A stretch of 64,000 nt of DNA from Geothrix campi (GTDB taxonomy: Bacteria; Acidobacteriota; Holophagae; Holophagales; Holophagaceae): positions 1,729,505-1,793,504 of the forward strand of contig NZ_JANHMP010000001.1 of the NCBI RefSeq assembly GCF_024609265.1, given 5' to 3'. Below, in pieces: positions 35,385-43,933 of this stretch; positions within the stretch are counted from its first letter, which is position 1, and each line of letters starts with the position of its first letter. The notes under the pieces were generated by a model. That model ran no database searches and was not told the origin of the DNA. It saw only the letters and a list, made by a program, of their open reading frames with translations. Made by a program: the position numbers and the translations under genes.

Positions 35385-35860
35385 GGACGGAGCCCCCCGA
35401 CGGCCCGCCCCATGCCTCGGTCCACCCGCGACGCGCCTTCTGCGCCACCCTCGGCTTCCTGCTGGCGGGCGCGGCCCTCCCGGGCGGAGCGCAGCCGCCC
35501 GCTCCGCCGGAGCTGCCGCCCGATCCCCACCCACTGAAGCTCACCGAGGCCACGCGGGCGGACCTGACGCCCGGCAAGGTGCTGGACTACCGGCGGCTCG
35601 GGGCGTTCTTCCTGATGGCGGACGAACGCGGGATCTACGCCCTGTCCGGCATCTGCACGCACCTGGGCTGCATCGTCCATTCGGAAGGCGCCACCGGCTT
35701 CGCCTGCCCCTGCCACGGCAGCGAGTACGACGGCCATGGCGAGGTCACGCATGGGCCGGCCAAGCGCCACCTGCGGCACCTGGAGGTGAAGGAGACCGAC
35801 CCCCAGGGGCTGCTGCTGGTGGACACCGCCAGCACCGTGCCTCCCGAGACCCGCCTTTGA
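35381..35860 (+). CDS. Exported Rieske [2Fe-2S] protein
   Basis: This 159-residue periplasmic Rieske protein has cluster-binding motifs CTHLGC and CPCHGS, giving the two Cys and two His ligands plus the disulfide cysteines. An N-terminal arginine pair and hydrophobic stretch (RRAFCATLGFLLAGAALPG) look like a Tat signal. No cytochrome b/c1 or b6f partner is nearby, so it is not an ordinary bc1 subunit. It is coupled to the phosphoesterase gene and followed by a sigma factor gene. Confidence 0.9.
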   Translation: MRTEPPDGPPHASVHPRRAFCATLGFLLAGAALPGGAQPPAPPELPPDPHPLKLTEATRADLTPGKVLDYRRLGAFFLMADERGIYALSGICTHLGCIVHSEGATGFACPCHGSEYDGHGEVTHGPAKRHLRHLEVKETDPQGLLLVDTASTVPPETRL

Positions 35861-35922
35861 CCCGGATTCCGGGCCCACCGGGACTGGCCCAGGGGCCCGT
35901 GAGGGAAGAGGATGAAGCCACG

Positions 35923-36972
35923 ATGACCGCCCCGGTCCCCCCTTCCCCTGCCAGCCCCCTCGGCGAGGAGGACGCGATCCTCGTCCAGCAGGTCCGGGAA
36001 GGGCGGGAGGAGGCCCTGCAGCAGCTGCACCGGCGCTATGCGAGCCTGGTGTTCCACCTGGCCTGCCGCTCGCTGGACCGCGCCGCGGCCGAAGAGGTCG
36101 TGCAGGACACCTTCCTGGCGGTGTGGCGGAAGGCCGGTGAGTTCGACCCGGCCAAAGGATCCTTCCGCACGTGGCTCCTGAGCATCAGCCGGCACCGGAT
36201 GCTGGACGAGCTGCGCTCCCGTACCCGGCGACCCCAGTCCTCCGGCGATCCCCTGCTCGAGCAGGTGGCTTTGTCGGCGGAGGATCCCCTGCCCGACGAG
36301 GCCATGTGGCGGGAGTACCAGAAAGACGCCGTGGCGGAGGCTCTGGCCGCCCTGCCGGAGCCCCAGCGGAAAGCCCTGCGGCTGGCCTTCTTCGCCGATC
36401 TCACCCACGAGGAGGTGGCCCGGGCGCTCCAGGTCCCCCTGGGCACGGCGAAGACGCGGATCCGCAGCGGCCTTCGGATCCTGGAGCGGCACCTGGGCGG
36501 TCTGGTGGCTATCCTGGCCACCGCCGTGGGAGTCACGGGAACCTGGATCTATCAGCGGCACACAATGCGGGATGCCCTGGGGCAGGAGGCCATCCACCTG
36601 CTGGCGGATAGCCAGACGAAGGTCCTGCGCCTGGTGCCGCCCGGGGCGGCCGCCGCGGAGGCCGGCCTCCACGCCGCCTACCGTAGCGCCCCCGGCGCCC
36701 GGATCGCCGTACTGACCCTGTCCCACTTCCCGCCGGCCCCCGACGGGGAGCGCCTTGTACTGTGGGTGCGGACCGCCTCCGGCTGGCGCCATCTGGACCT
36801 CCAGGGCCCCGACCACGAGGGGAAGGGCCTCCAGATCCTGGAAGCCCCCTGGCTGGCGGAGGCCTGGCCGCTGGAGCTCCGCATCACCCGCGAAGCCCAG
36901 CCCGGAGATCGGCCCGCAGGCACCCTGGTGGTGGCCTGGGCGGGTGAGGGCAGTCAGCCCTTGGCGCCCTGA
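35923..36972 (+). CDS. ECF sigma factor fused to membrane/anti-sigma-like domain
   Basis: From ATG at 35923 the product has 349 residues. Residues about 15-90 are sigma region 2 (RRYASLVFHLACRSLDRAAA, EEVVQDTFLAVWRKAGEF), and 130-190 are region 4 (LAALPEPQRKALRLAFFADL, THEEVARALQVPLGTAKTRI). A hydrophobic helix follows at about 192-210, then a beta-rich C-terminal domain of about 135 residues resembling the RskA anti-sigma C-terminal domain. A start at TTG (35857) is possible but lacks support. The 3' end overlaps the convergent tyrA gene by 19 bases. Confidence 0.82.
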   Translation: MTAPVPPSPASPLGEEDAILVQQVREGREEALQQLHRRYASLVFHLACRSLDRAAAEEVVQDTFLAVWRKAGEFDPAKGSFRTWLLSISRHRMLDELRSRTRRPQSSGDPLLEQVALSAEDPLPDEAMWREYQKDAVAEALAALPEPQRKALRLAFFADLTHEEVARALQVPLGTAKTRIRSGLRILERHLGGLVAILATAVGVTGTWIYQRHTMRDALGQEAIHLLADSQTKVLRLVPPGAAAAEAGLHAAYRSAPGARIAVLTLSHFPPAPDGERLVLWVRTASGWRHLDLQGPDHEGKGLQILEAPWLAEAWPLELRITREAQPGDRPAGTLVVAWAGEGSQPLAP

Positions 36973-38003
36973 GCGGACCGTGAGGCCCGCAGCACCGCGC
37001 GGAAGACGTCCTCGACACCCTGGCTGTCCAGGCCTGCTTCCTGGGCCCAGGCGCGGCGGGCCTGGAGCTGGCTGCTCTCTCGCTCGGGATCGTGCACAGG
37101 GAGGCCCAGCTCGGCCTTGGCGCGGCCGGCGCGGAGCACCAGCTCCGTGCGGCGGGCCAGCAGGGCCACCAGCTCCTGGTCCAGGGCGTCGATGTGGTCG
37201 CGGGTCTCCTGCAGGATCGGGGACCGCTCCCCCAGGCTGGGGATGGCCAGCTGCTGCTCGTCCGCGCCTTCGGCCACGGCTTCCGCCAGGGTCTGGTGGA
37301 TGGCGGAGAGGGCCTCCAACAGGCCCTCGCGAGCTCCCTTGGCGAAGGGGTTCTGGTTCTGGAGGGCCGCGAAGAGGTGGCCGGCGTCCTCGCGCACGGA
37401 TTCCAGCGTGCGGGCGATGGCGTGGAAGGAGGGCGGCGTGAAGGGCAGCTCGGCCCCGGCGCCCACGGCCAGCAGGCCCTTGGCGATGAAGAAGGTGAGT
37501 GCGTGGGTGGTGGCCATGACCCGGTCGTGGTCCTCAGGGCTCTGGCGCAGCACTTCGCAGCCCAGGCTCTCGAACAGGGCCTGCACCCGGTCAGCAGCGG
37601 CGGGATGATGGGACGAAGGACAGAGCACCACGCGCAGCGGCCGCTCGGCCCGGGCCAGGCTCACGGGCCCGAAGAGGGGATGCGTCCCCGCGTGGGGGAT
37701 GGCGGCTCCCAACTGGGCGTCCATCAAGGTGCAGGGGCCCGACTTCACGCTGCCCACGTCGAAGAGCAGCTGGTCCGGCCGGAGGTGAGGGCGCAGGCTC
37801 GCCAGGGCCGCGGCCTGGGCGGCGATGGGCACCGCCAAGATCAAGGTTTCAGAGGTTTCCGCCAGCTCCGGGAGCCCACCCACCCGGCGTTCGACAGGAA
37901 TTTCCGCAGCCGGCTCCCAGGCCCGATAGCCATGGCCGGCCTCGTGGAGAAGCGCCCCCAGCGCCCTCCCGAAGCGGCCATAACCCAGAATGCCGATGCG
38001 CAT
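36954..38003 (-). CDS. tyrA: Prephenate dehydrogenase with C-terminal chorismate mutase
   Basis: This bifunctional tyrosine-pathway enzyme has 349 residues. The N-terminal Rossmann domain (IGILGYGRFGRALGALLHEA) and FDVGSVKSGPCTLMDAQLG, HPLFGP and DHDRVMATTHALTFF are TyrA dehydrogenase motifs. The last ~85 residues are an AroQ-type chorismate mutase (RDHIDALDQELVALLARRTE, RAGRAKAELGLPVHDPERES). The order is dehydrogenase-mutase, the reverse of E. coli TyrA. It faces the sigma-factor gene. Confidence 0.9.
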   Translation of the reverse strand: MRIGILGYGRFGRALGALLHEAGHGYRAWEPAAEIPVERRVGGLPELAETSETLILAVPIAAQAAALASLRPHLRPDQLLFDVGSVKSGPCTLMDAQLGAAIPHAGTHPLFGPVSLARAERPLRVVLCPSSHHPAAADRVQALFESLGCEVLRQSPEDHDRVMATTHALTFFIAKGLLAVGAGAELPFTPPSFHAIARTLESVREDAGHLFAALQNQNPFAKGAREGLLEALSAIHQTLAEAVAEGADEQQLAIPSLGERSPILQETRDHIDALDQELVALLARRTELVLRAGRAKAELGLPVHDPERESSQLQARRAWAQEAGLDSQGVEDVFRAVLRASRSAQGAKG

Positions 38004-38030
38004 GGGATTCCCCGGAGACAGAAGGAAATC

Positions 38031-38261
38031 CTACCGCAGCAGATCCCGGATGGCCGCCACCGTGGGCACGTGGCCTTGGCTTTTCACCACGCCGTCCACC
38101 ACCAGACCTGGCGTGGACATCACGCCCCGGGCCACGATGTCCGGGTACTCGGTGACCTTCACCAGCGTGAAGTCCAGGCCCAGCCCCTTCGCGGCTTCCT
38201 CCGTCCGTTCCGCCAAGAGCTTGCACTTGGCGCACCCGCTGCCCAGCACTTCGATCTTCAT
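38031..38261 (-). CDS. Small thioredoxin-like redox protein
   Basis: This 76-residue TrxA-like protein (MKIEVLGSGCAKCKLLAERT) has a CAKC redox site and cis-Pro region VMSTPGLVVDG. Such minimal thioredoxins usually sit beside ArsP/SO_0444-type permeases, as here (8 bases apart). It probably handles metalloid or thiol redox chemistry for the permease. The ATG follows AGGAGGTGCC. Confidence 0.9.
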   Translation of the reverse strand: MKIEVLGSGCAKCKLLAERTEEAAKGLGLDFTLVKVTEYPDIVARGVMSTPGLVVDGVVKSQGHVPTVAAIRDLLR

Positions 38262-38269
38262 GGCACCTC

Positions 38270-39343
38270 CTACATGATTACGTTGAACAGGAAGCCCACC
38301 AGCACGATGCCCGCGGTCACCACGCCCAGGAACACCGCCAGCAGCCGGGGCTTCAGCACCTTCCGCAGGATGACCGTCTCGGGCAGCGACAGGCCCGTCA
38401 CCGCCATCATGAAGGCCAGGGCCGTGCCCAGGGCCGCGCCCTTGGCCAGCAGCACCTGCACGATGGGGATGATGCCTGCGGCGTTCGAGTACAGGGGCAC
38501 GCCGATGAGGACCGCCAGGGGTACGCTCCACCAGGCGGACTTGCCCATGACGCGGGCCATCAGCTCGGCGGGCACATAGCCGTGGAGGAACGCGCCGACG
38601 GCGATGCCCATGAGGACATAGAGCCACACCTTCCCCACGATGTCCTTCGTCGCCTGGAGCGCCAGGTCCAGGCGCGCCGGGAAGCCCAGGGTGGCGTCGG
38701 AGGCCTTGGAGGCTTCAAAGGGGATCTCCAGGATCCAGGGTTCCAGGTGGCGCTCCATGCGGAGCTTCCCGAGGATCCAGCCCGCCACGAAGGCCACCGC
38801 CACGCCCGTCACGGTGTAGAGGAGGGCGATGCGCCAGCCGAAGAGGCCGAAGAGGAGGAACAGCGCCACCTCGTTCACCATCGGGGCCGACACCAGGAAG
38901 CTGAAGGTGGCGCCCAGGGGCACGCCCACCCGCACGAAGCCGATGAAGAGGGGAACCGCCGAGCAGGAGCAGAAAGGGGTGGCGATGCCCAGCAAGGCCG
39001 CCAGCAGGTTGCTCCAGGCCCCGGTACGCTTGGCCAGCAGGTCGCGGGTGCGCTCGGGGCTGATGAATGTCTGCACGAAGCTGACGCCCAGCACCACGGC
39101 CCCGAGGAGCATCAGCACCTTGGGCGCGTCGTAGGCGAAGAAGGCCACAGCCTCGCCCAGGCGGCTGCCGGCCCGCAGACCCAGGGCCCGGAAGGCCAGC
39201 CAGTCGGCGGCCGGGTGGAGCACGAGGTAGAGGCCGATCCAGGCCGGGAGGGCGGCCAGCAGCCACCCTCCCGACTTCCAGAGACCGCCGCCCGGAGCGG
39301 GCGTTGGCGCGGCACAAGCGCAGCTTTTTGAAGCATCTGTCAT
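38270..39343 (-). CDS. ArsP/SO_0444-type metalloid permease
   Basis: This 357-residue membrane permease (DUF318 family) has about ten helices. The Cys motif IATPFCSCSAVPLFIGF lies in a membrane segment, and SAPMVNEVALFLLFGLFGW and GVPLYSNAAGIIPIVQVLL are typical. ArsP members export trivalent organoarsenicals; others export metals. Its place between arsM and a thioredoxin in an ars cluster favours organoarsenical export. The N terminus carries SCACAAPTPAPG, a Cys-containing cytosolic lead. Confidence 0.88.
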   Translation of the reverse strand: MTDASKSCACAAPTPAPGGGLWKSGGWLLAALPAWIGLYLVLHPAADWLAFRALGLRAGSRLGEAVAFFAYDAPKVLMLLGAVVLGVSFVQTFISPERTRDLLAKRTGAWSNLLAALLGIATPFCSCSAVPLFIGFVRVGVPLGATFSFLVSAPMVNEVALFLLFGLFGWRIALLYTVTGVAVAFVAGWILGKLRMERHLEPWILEIPFEASKASDATLGFPARLDLALQATKDIVGKVWLYVLMGIAVGAFLHGYVPAELMARVMGKSAWWSVPLAVLIGVPLYSNAAGIIPIVQVLLAKGAALGTALAFMMAVTGLSLPETVILRKVLKPRLLAVFLGVVTAGIVLVGFLFNVIM

Positions 39344-39350
39344 GGCACTC

Positions 39351-40202
39351 TCACCCGCAGCAGCCAGGCGCGCAGCACGCCTTCACGGTCTTGGTGGCCT
39401 CCACCTGGACGCTGAGCACCGAGCTGGCCAGGTGCTCCAGTTCCTCAGGACTCATGCCCGGGTAGCGCTGCTTGGCGAGTTCCATCAACTCCGGCGAGAG
39501 TTCCGCCAGGCCGAAGCACCGCTCGGAAGCCACCGTCACGCCCTCGAAGCCCGCGGCGCGGATGGCGGCCAGGTAGTCGTCCTTGAGCAGGGCGCCGGAT
39601 ACGCAGGCGGCGTAGATGTCCATGTCCTGGAGCAGCGCCTCGGGCAGGGGCCGAGCCAGCACGAGGTCGGAGACGTGGAGGCGGCCGCCGGCCTTCAGCA
39701 CGCGGAAGGCCTCGCGGAAGACCTTGGCCTTGTCCGGGGCGAGGTTCACCACGCAGTTGGAGAGGATCACGTCCACGCTGGCGTCCTCCACGGGCAGGGC
39801 CTCGATGTCGCCCTGGCGGAACTCGACATTCCCGTAGCCGTGCTTCCGGGCCAGAGACGTGGCACGCTCGATCATCTCCGGCGTCATGTCCACGCCGATG
39901 ACGCGGCCTTCGGGTCCCACGCGCTGGGCGGCGAGGAAGGCGTCGAAGCCCGCGCCGGAGCCCAGGTCCAGCACGGTCTCGCCGGGCTTCAGCGCGGCCA
40001 GGGCCACGGGGTTGCCGCAGCCCAGGCCCAGGTTGGCGCCCTCGGGCACGGCGGCCAAGTCCTTCGGGTCATAGCCCACGTCCAGGCTCGCGTCGCCGGG
40101 AGCGCAGCCGCAGGAAGTGGAAGGGCCACAGCAGCTTTGATTTTTCGTCACGAAGCCGGCGTAGCGATCGCGGACGGCGGATTTGAGGGTTTCAGGTTCC
40201 AT
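39351..40202 (-). CDS. arsM: Arsenite S-adenosylmethionine methyltransferase
   Basis: ArsM methylates As(III) to mono-, di- and trimethyl species. From ATG at 40202 it has 283 residues. It shows the As-binding cysteines in NQSCCGPSTSCGCAPG, the SAM motif VLDLGSGAGFDAFLAAQRVG and VIGVDMTPEMI, ILSNCVVNL with the conserved Cys, and AACVSGALLKDDY. The C terminus has a further Cys-rich tag (ACCAPGCCG). The longer frame to 40319 would overlap arsR and is rejected. Confidence 0.95.
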   Translation of the reverse strand: MEPETLKSAVRDRYAGFVTKNQSCCGPSTSCGCAPGDASLDVGYDPKDLAAVPEGANLGLGCGNPVALAALKPGETVLDLGSGAGFDAFLAAQRVGPEGRVIGVDMTPEMIERATSLARKHGYGNVEFRQGDIEALPVEDASVDVILSNCVVNLAPDKAKVFREAFRVLKAGGRLHVSDLVLARPLPEALLQDMDIYAACVSGALLKDDYLAAIRAAGFEGVTVASERCFGLAELSPELMELAKQRYPGMSPEELEHLASSVLSVQVEATKTVKACCAPGCCG

Positions 40203-40269
40203 GGTGGGGCCTTTCAGATGGAGGTTTCCTGGGACACCGGAGGCATCCACGTCCCAGGACGATGGAAGG

Positions 40270-40605
40270 TCAGTCCCTGTCGCAGCAGGGCGAGGGAGGC
40301 AGCGGGTCCGCGGCGCCACCGGCGCAGCAGTCCTGCCAGATGTAGTCGGTGAGGGCGTGCAGCACGCCGAAGTCGGCGCGGTAGCGGAGCGTGGTGCCTT
40401 CCCGGGCCACCTGCACCAGGCCGGCGTCGGCGAGGGTGGCCAGATGATGGCTGAGGGTGGAAGCCGGGATGTCCAGGCGCGACTGCAGCTCTCCGGCGGG
40501 CGTCCCCGCCTCGGGGCCCTGCACCACGCGGCGCAGGATGGCCAGGCGGACCGGATGCCCGAGGGCCTTCAGTCGCTCTGCCGCCTGTTCCACACGCCCG
40601 GTCAT
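40270..40605 (-). CDS. arsR: ArsR-family repressor
   Basis: This 111-residue winged-helix metalloregulator has LKALGHPVRLAILRRVVQGP, the recognition helix DIPASTLSHHLATLADAGL and the wing VAREGTTLRYRAD. There is no ELCVCDL motif; Cys pairs occur at the C terminus (WQDCCAGG and PSPCCDRD), a C-terminal As(III)-site type. The ATG at 40605 follows AGGAGGAGA. It heads the arsR-arsM-permease-thioredoxin transcript. Confidence 0.93.
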   Translation of the reverse strand: MTGRVEQAAERLKALGHPVRLAILRRVVQGPEAGTPAGELQSRLDIPASTLSHHLATLADAGLVQVAREGTTLRYRADFGVLHALTDYIWQDCCAGGAADPLPPSPCCDRD

Positions 40606-40622
40606 GGTCTCCTCCTGAACTA

Positions 40623-40677
40623 ATTCTAGATTTGTCGAAATAGCATGCAAGGTTTAATTTCGATTTTTTTCGAAATT
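40623..40677 (-). promoter_or_regulatory. arsR promoter with ArsR operator
   Basis: On the minus strand, a -35 TTGCAT (40650-40645) and a -10 TAGAAT (40628-40623) are 16 bases apart. Just upstream lies TTTCG-N8-CGAAA (40658-40675), extended to AATTTCG/CGAAATT. A partial ATTTcgacAAAT dyad lies between the promoter boxes. The same TTTCG-N8-CGAAA occurs at the second arsR gene. Confidence 0.6.
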
Positions 40678-41096
40678 CAGGAAGTCCAGCCCCGCTCCCG
40701 CCCGAGCGCCTCCAACCGGCGGGCGATCTCGTCGCGGGCGGCGCGGAAGCGGGTCCGCAGGTCCTCGGGCGTCAACGCGGGATCATCGCTGGCGGGGTCC
40801 GGGATGGGCCAGTGCAGGCGCTCGGCCCTGCCTAGGAAGGCGGGGCAGACTTCCTCGGCGCAGAGGGTGATGACCAGGTCCACGGAAGCCGGATCGATGT
40901 CCGACACAGGCTTCGAGATGTGCGTCGAGGCGTCGATGCCCCGCTCTGCCAGGGCTTCGATGGCGGAGGGGTTCACGCGGCTCGGCCGGCTGCCGGCGCT
41001 CTGGATGCGGAAGCCCGGGAACATGCGGCGCGCCAGGCCTTCGGCCAGCTGGGACCGGGCGCTGTTGGCCACGCAGAGGAAGAGGATCGAGGTCAC
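40677..41096 (-). CDS. arsC: Arsenate reductase, LMW-phosphatase type
   Basis: This thioredoxin-coupled ArsC reduces As(V) to As(III). It has 139 residues from GTG at 41096 (AAGGAG upstream). The P-loop [15 protein letters not shown] matches the CX5R-type phosphatase/arsenate reductase site, and [10 protein letters not shown] supplies the resolving cysteines, followed by HWPIPDPA. It lies upstream of the arsR-arsM unit and downstream of arsN1. Confidence 0.93.
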   Translation of the reverse strand: MTSILFLCVANSARSQLAEGLARRMFPGFRIQSAGSRPSRVNPSAIEALAERGIDASTHISKPVSDIDPASVDLVITLCAEEVCPAFLGRAERLHWPIPDPASDDPALTPEDLRTRFRAARDEIARRLEALGRERGWTS

Positions 41097-41106
41097 CGTG
41101 ACTCCT

Positions 41107-41589
41107 TCACAGCATCCGTTCCCAGAAGCCCACATCCACCCAGGCGCCGAACTTCCAGCCGGCCTCGGTCATGTGGCCCACCTTCTTGAAACCCAGCTTC
41201 TCGTGGAGCCGCACGCTGGGCTCGTTGGGCAGGCTCAGGCAGCCCAGGGCCGAGTGGAAACCGCGCTGCCGGAGCTCGTCCAGCAGTGCCTGGTAGAGCG
41301 CGGCACCCTGCCCCTTCCCGTGGTGGCCCCGGGCCAGGTAGACGGTGGTCTCCACGGCGAAGCGGTAGGCGTGCCGGGTGCGCCAGGTGGAGCCGTAGGC
41401 GTAGCCCCGCACGACGCCGTCCTCCTCCCACACGAGCCAGGGATAGGTTGCCATCACCTTGGCGATGCGGGCGCCCATCTCCGCTTCCGAGACGGGCTGC
41501 TCCTCGAACGTGATGATGGTGTCCCGGATGTAGGGGTTGTAGATCTCGGCCAGGGCCGGGGCGTCGGTGGGCAGGACGGGGCGGATCAT
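41107..41589 (-). CDS. arsN1: GNAT N-acetyltransferase, ArsN1/PAT type
   Basis: This 160-residue phosphinothricin acetyltransferase-like enzyme has [37 protein letters not shown] and the acetyl-CoA loop [16 protein letters not shown]. Within ars clusters this subgroup is called ArsN1 and acetylates arsinothricin, an arsenical antibiotic. The location makes that role more likely than glufosinate resistance. It overlaps the rhodanese gene by four bases. Confidence 0.85.
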   Translation of the reverse strand: MIRPVLPTDAPALAEIYNPYIRDTIITFEEQPVSEAEMGARIAKVMATYPWLVWEEDGVVRGYAYGSTWRTRHAYRFAVETTVYLARGHHGKGQGAALYQALLDELRQRGFHSALGCLSLPNEPSVRLHEKLGFKKVGHMTEAGWKFGAWVDVGFWERML

Positions 41590-41999
41590 CGGTGGCCTTT
41601 CCGGGGGCGCAGGACGCAGGGACAGGGCCCGTAGAGGAGGGCCGCGGCATCAGTTGCCACGGGCAGGCCCTCCTGGTCCCAGAGGAGCATGCCGCCGTTG
41701 AGGCAGGCCACCTGGGTGAAGCCATGGTCGAGCAGCAGGTGCGCGGCTTCCTTGGTGTAAACGCCAGAGCTGTCAGCCAGGAGCAGGGGTCGGTCCGCGG
41801 GCAGCTCGGTGAGCAAGCCAGAGAGCTCCTCGTGGGGGATGCGGATCGTCTCGGGCACCTTGAAGGCCTTCATCTCCGCCAGCTCGTCGAGGCGGAGGTC
41901 CACCAGGATCGCGCCCTCGTTCAGCACGGCCAGCGCATCCTTCGGCGCCAGGAAGCGCAGCCCCTGGATCACCATGCCCCTGCCGTCGAAGATACCCAT
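41586..41999 (-). CDS. Rhodanese-fold protein lacking the active-site Cys
   Basis: This 137-residue single rhodanese domain has AILVDLRLDELAEMKAFKVP and DHGFTQVACLNGGMLLWDQE. Where the catalytic Cys loop (CxxGxR) should be, it reads LLLADSSGVYT, so sulfur transfer at that site is unlikely. A GPCPC motif near the C terminus adds a thiol pair. It is located between acr3 (3-base gap) and arsN1 (overlap) and may bind or chaperone a metalloid. Confidence 0.8.
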   Translation of the reverse strand: MGIFDGRGMVIQGLRFLAPKDALAVLNEGAILVDLRLDELAEMKAFKVPETIRIPHEELSGLLTELPADRPLLLADSSGVYTKEAAHLLLDHGFTQVACLNGGMLLWDQEGLPVATDAAALLYGPCPCVLRPRKGHR

Positions 42000-42002
42000 G
42001 GC

Positions 42003-43097
<1,095 letters not shown>

Positions 43098-43105
43098 GGA
43101 TCCTC

Positions 43106-43444
43106 CTACTTGCAGTCGCAGTCGTCGCCGCAGTCGCCCTTCTGGCCGCCGCCTTCTTCGCAGGCGCAGGCGCCGCCGCAGCAGCTGCCGGTGCTCTCGC
43201 CCACCAGCGTCGTCTGAGCCAGGGCCATGATCTGGGAGTGGGGATCCCCCTTCACGCGGAGGGCCATGTTCACGGCTTCGATCATGTCCTCATTGGACAC
43301 GCCCAGCTCCGTGAGGCGGCTCTGGTGCGCGCGAAAGGCCCGCTCGGCATTGGAGCCGATGGCGGCGCCCAGGGCGATGAGGTTGAGGGTGGTCTCGCTG
43401 AGGCCGGATTCGGTCGAGGTCTCAGTCTGGGCCTGGGTGGTCAT
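43106..43444 (-). CDS. CMD-like protein with Cys-rich tail
   Basis: This 112-residue protein has residues 15-85 that resemble a carboxymuconolactone-decarboxylase/AhpD-like helical unit ([40 protein letters not shown]). The usual CxxC is absent. The last 27 residues hold seven cysteines ([11 protein letters not shown], then [10 protein letters not shown]), suggesting metalloid or metal binding. It is translationally coupled to the second arsR (ATGA overlap). Confidence 0.75.
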   Translation of the reverse strand: MTTQAQTETSTESGLSETTLNLIALGAAIGSNAERAFRAHQSRLTELGVSNEDMIEAVNMALRVKGDPHSQIMALAQTTLVGESTGSCCGGACACEEGGGQKGDCGDDCDCK

Positions 43445-43830
43445 GCATGCTCCTTGGGGGTGCGTGAAGGTGGACAGTCAGAAGGAGTACAGGTATCGCA
43501 GCGGAGGGCGCGGGCCTGGGCCCGGTCCCTGGCCAGTTCGGCCTCGGCCCCGGCCATGAGGGGCCAGAGGGCCTCCAGCAGGGGCCGGGTGGCCGCCTCG
43601 TCGGACAGGGCCACATGCACCCAGCGGCCGACCTTCCACTCGCGCACGAGCCCGGTGCGGCGCAGGCCGGTGAGGTGCTCGGAGACAGTGGAGGGCGCCA
43701 GGCCCAGCACCTCGGCCACCTCGCAGACACAGAGCTCCCCCGCGTGCAGCAGCGCGAGGATGCGCAGACGCACGGGATGGGCCAGGGTCTTGAGGGTGTC
43801 CACGAGGGGACGAAGGGGGTCTGAGTTCAT
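43441..43830 (-). CDS. arsR: ArsR-family repressor with ELCVCE site
   Basis: This 129-residue ArsR has the classic alpha-3 metalloid site GELCVCEVAEVLGL and the recognition helix LAPSTVSEHLTGLRRTGLV. A C-terminal CDTCTPSDCPP adds further thiols. It heads the CMD-acr3-rhodanese-arsN1-arsC transcript and differs in binding-site type from the other ArsR of the island. Confidence 0.94.
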   Translation of the reverse strand: MNSDPLRPLVDTLKTLAHPVRLRILALLHAGELCVCEVAEVLGLAPSTVSEHLTGLRRTGLVREWKVGRWVHVALSDEAATRPLLEALWPLMAGAEAELARDRAQARALRCDTCTPSDCPPSRTPKEHA

Positions 43831-43847
43831 TTCGCTATTTCCCGAAA
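43830..43847. promoter_or_regulatory. ArsR operator at second arsR
   Basis: TTTCG (43830-43834), eight bases, CGAAA (43843-43847) form an inverted repeat abutting the arsR start codon at 43830. The same half-sites and spacer length recur at 40658-40675. An As-released repressor bound here would block translation-start-proximal transcription. Confidence 0.6.
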
Positions 43848-43933
43848 CATCGTCATCTTACCGCCTGACTCCCAACTTGCCATACCTCGCTTTTTGATGT
43901 TTTCTGAATCCACCCTTCCCTCCAGGAGTTCTC

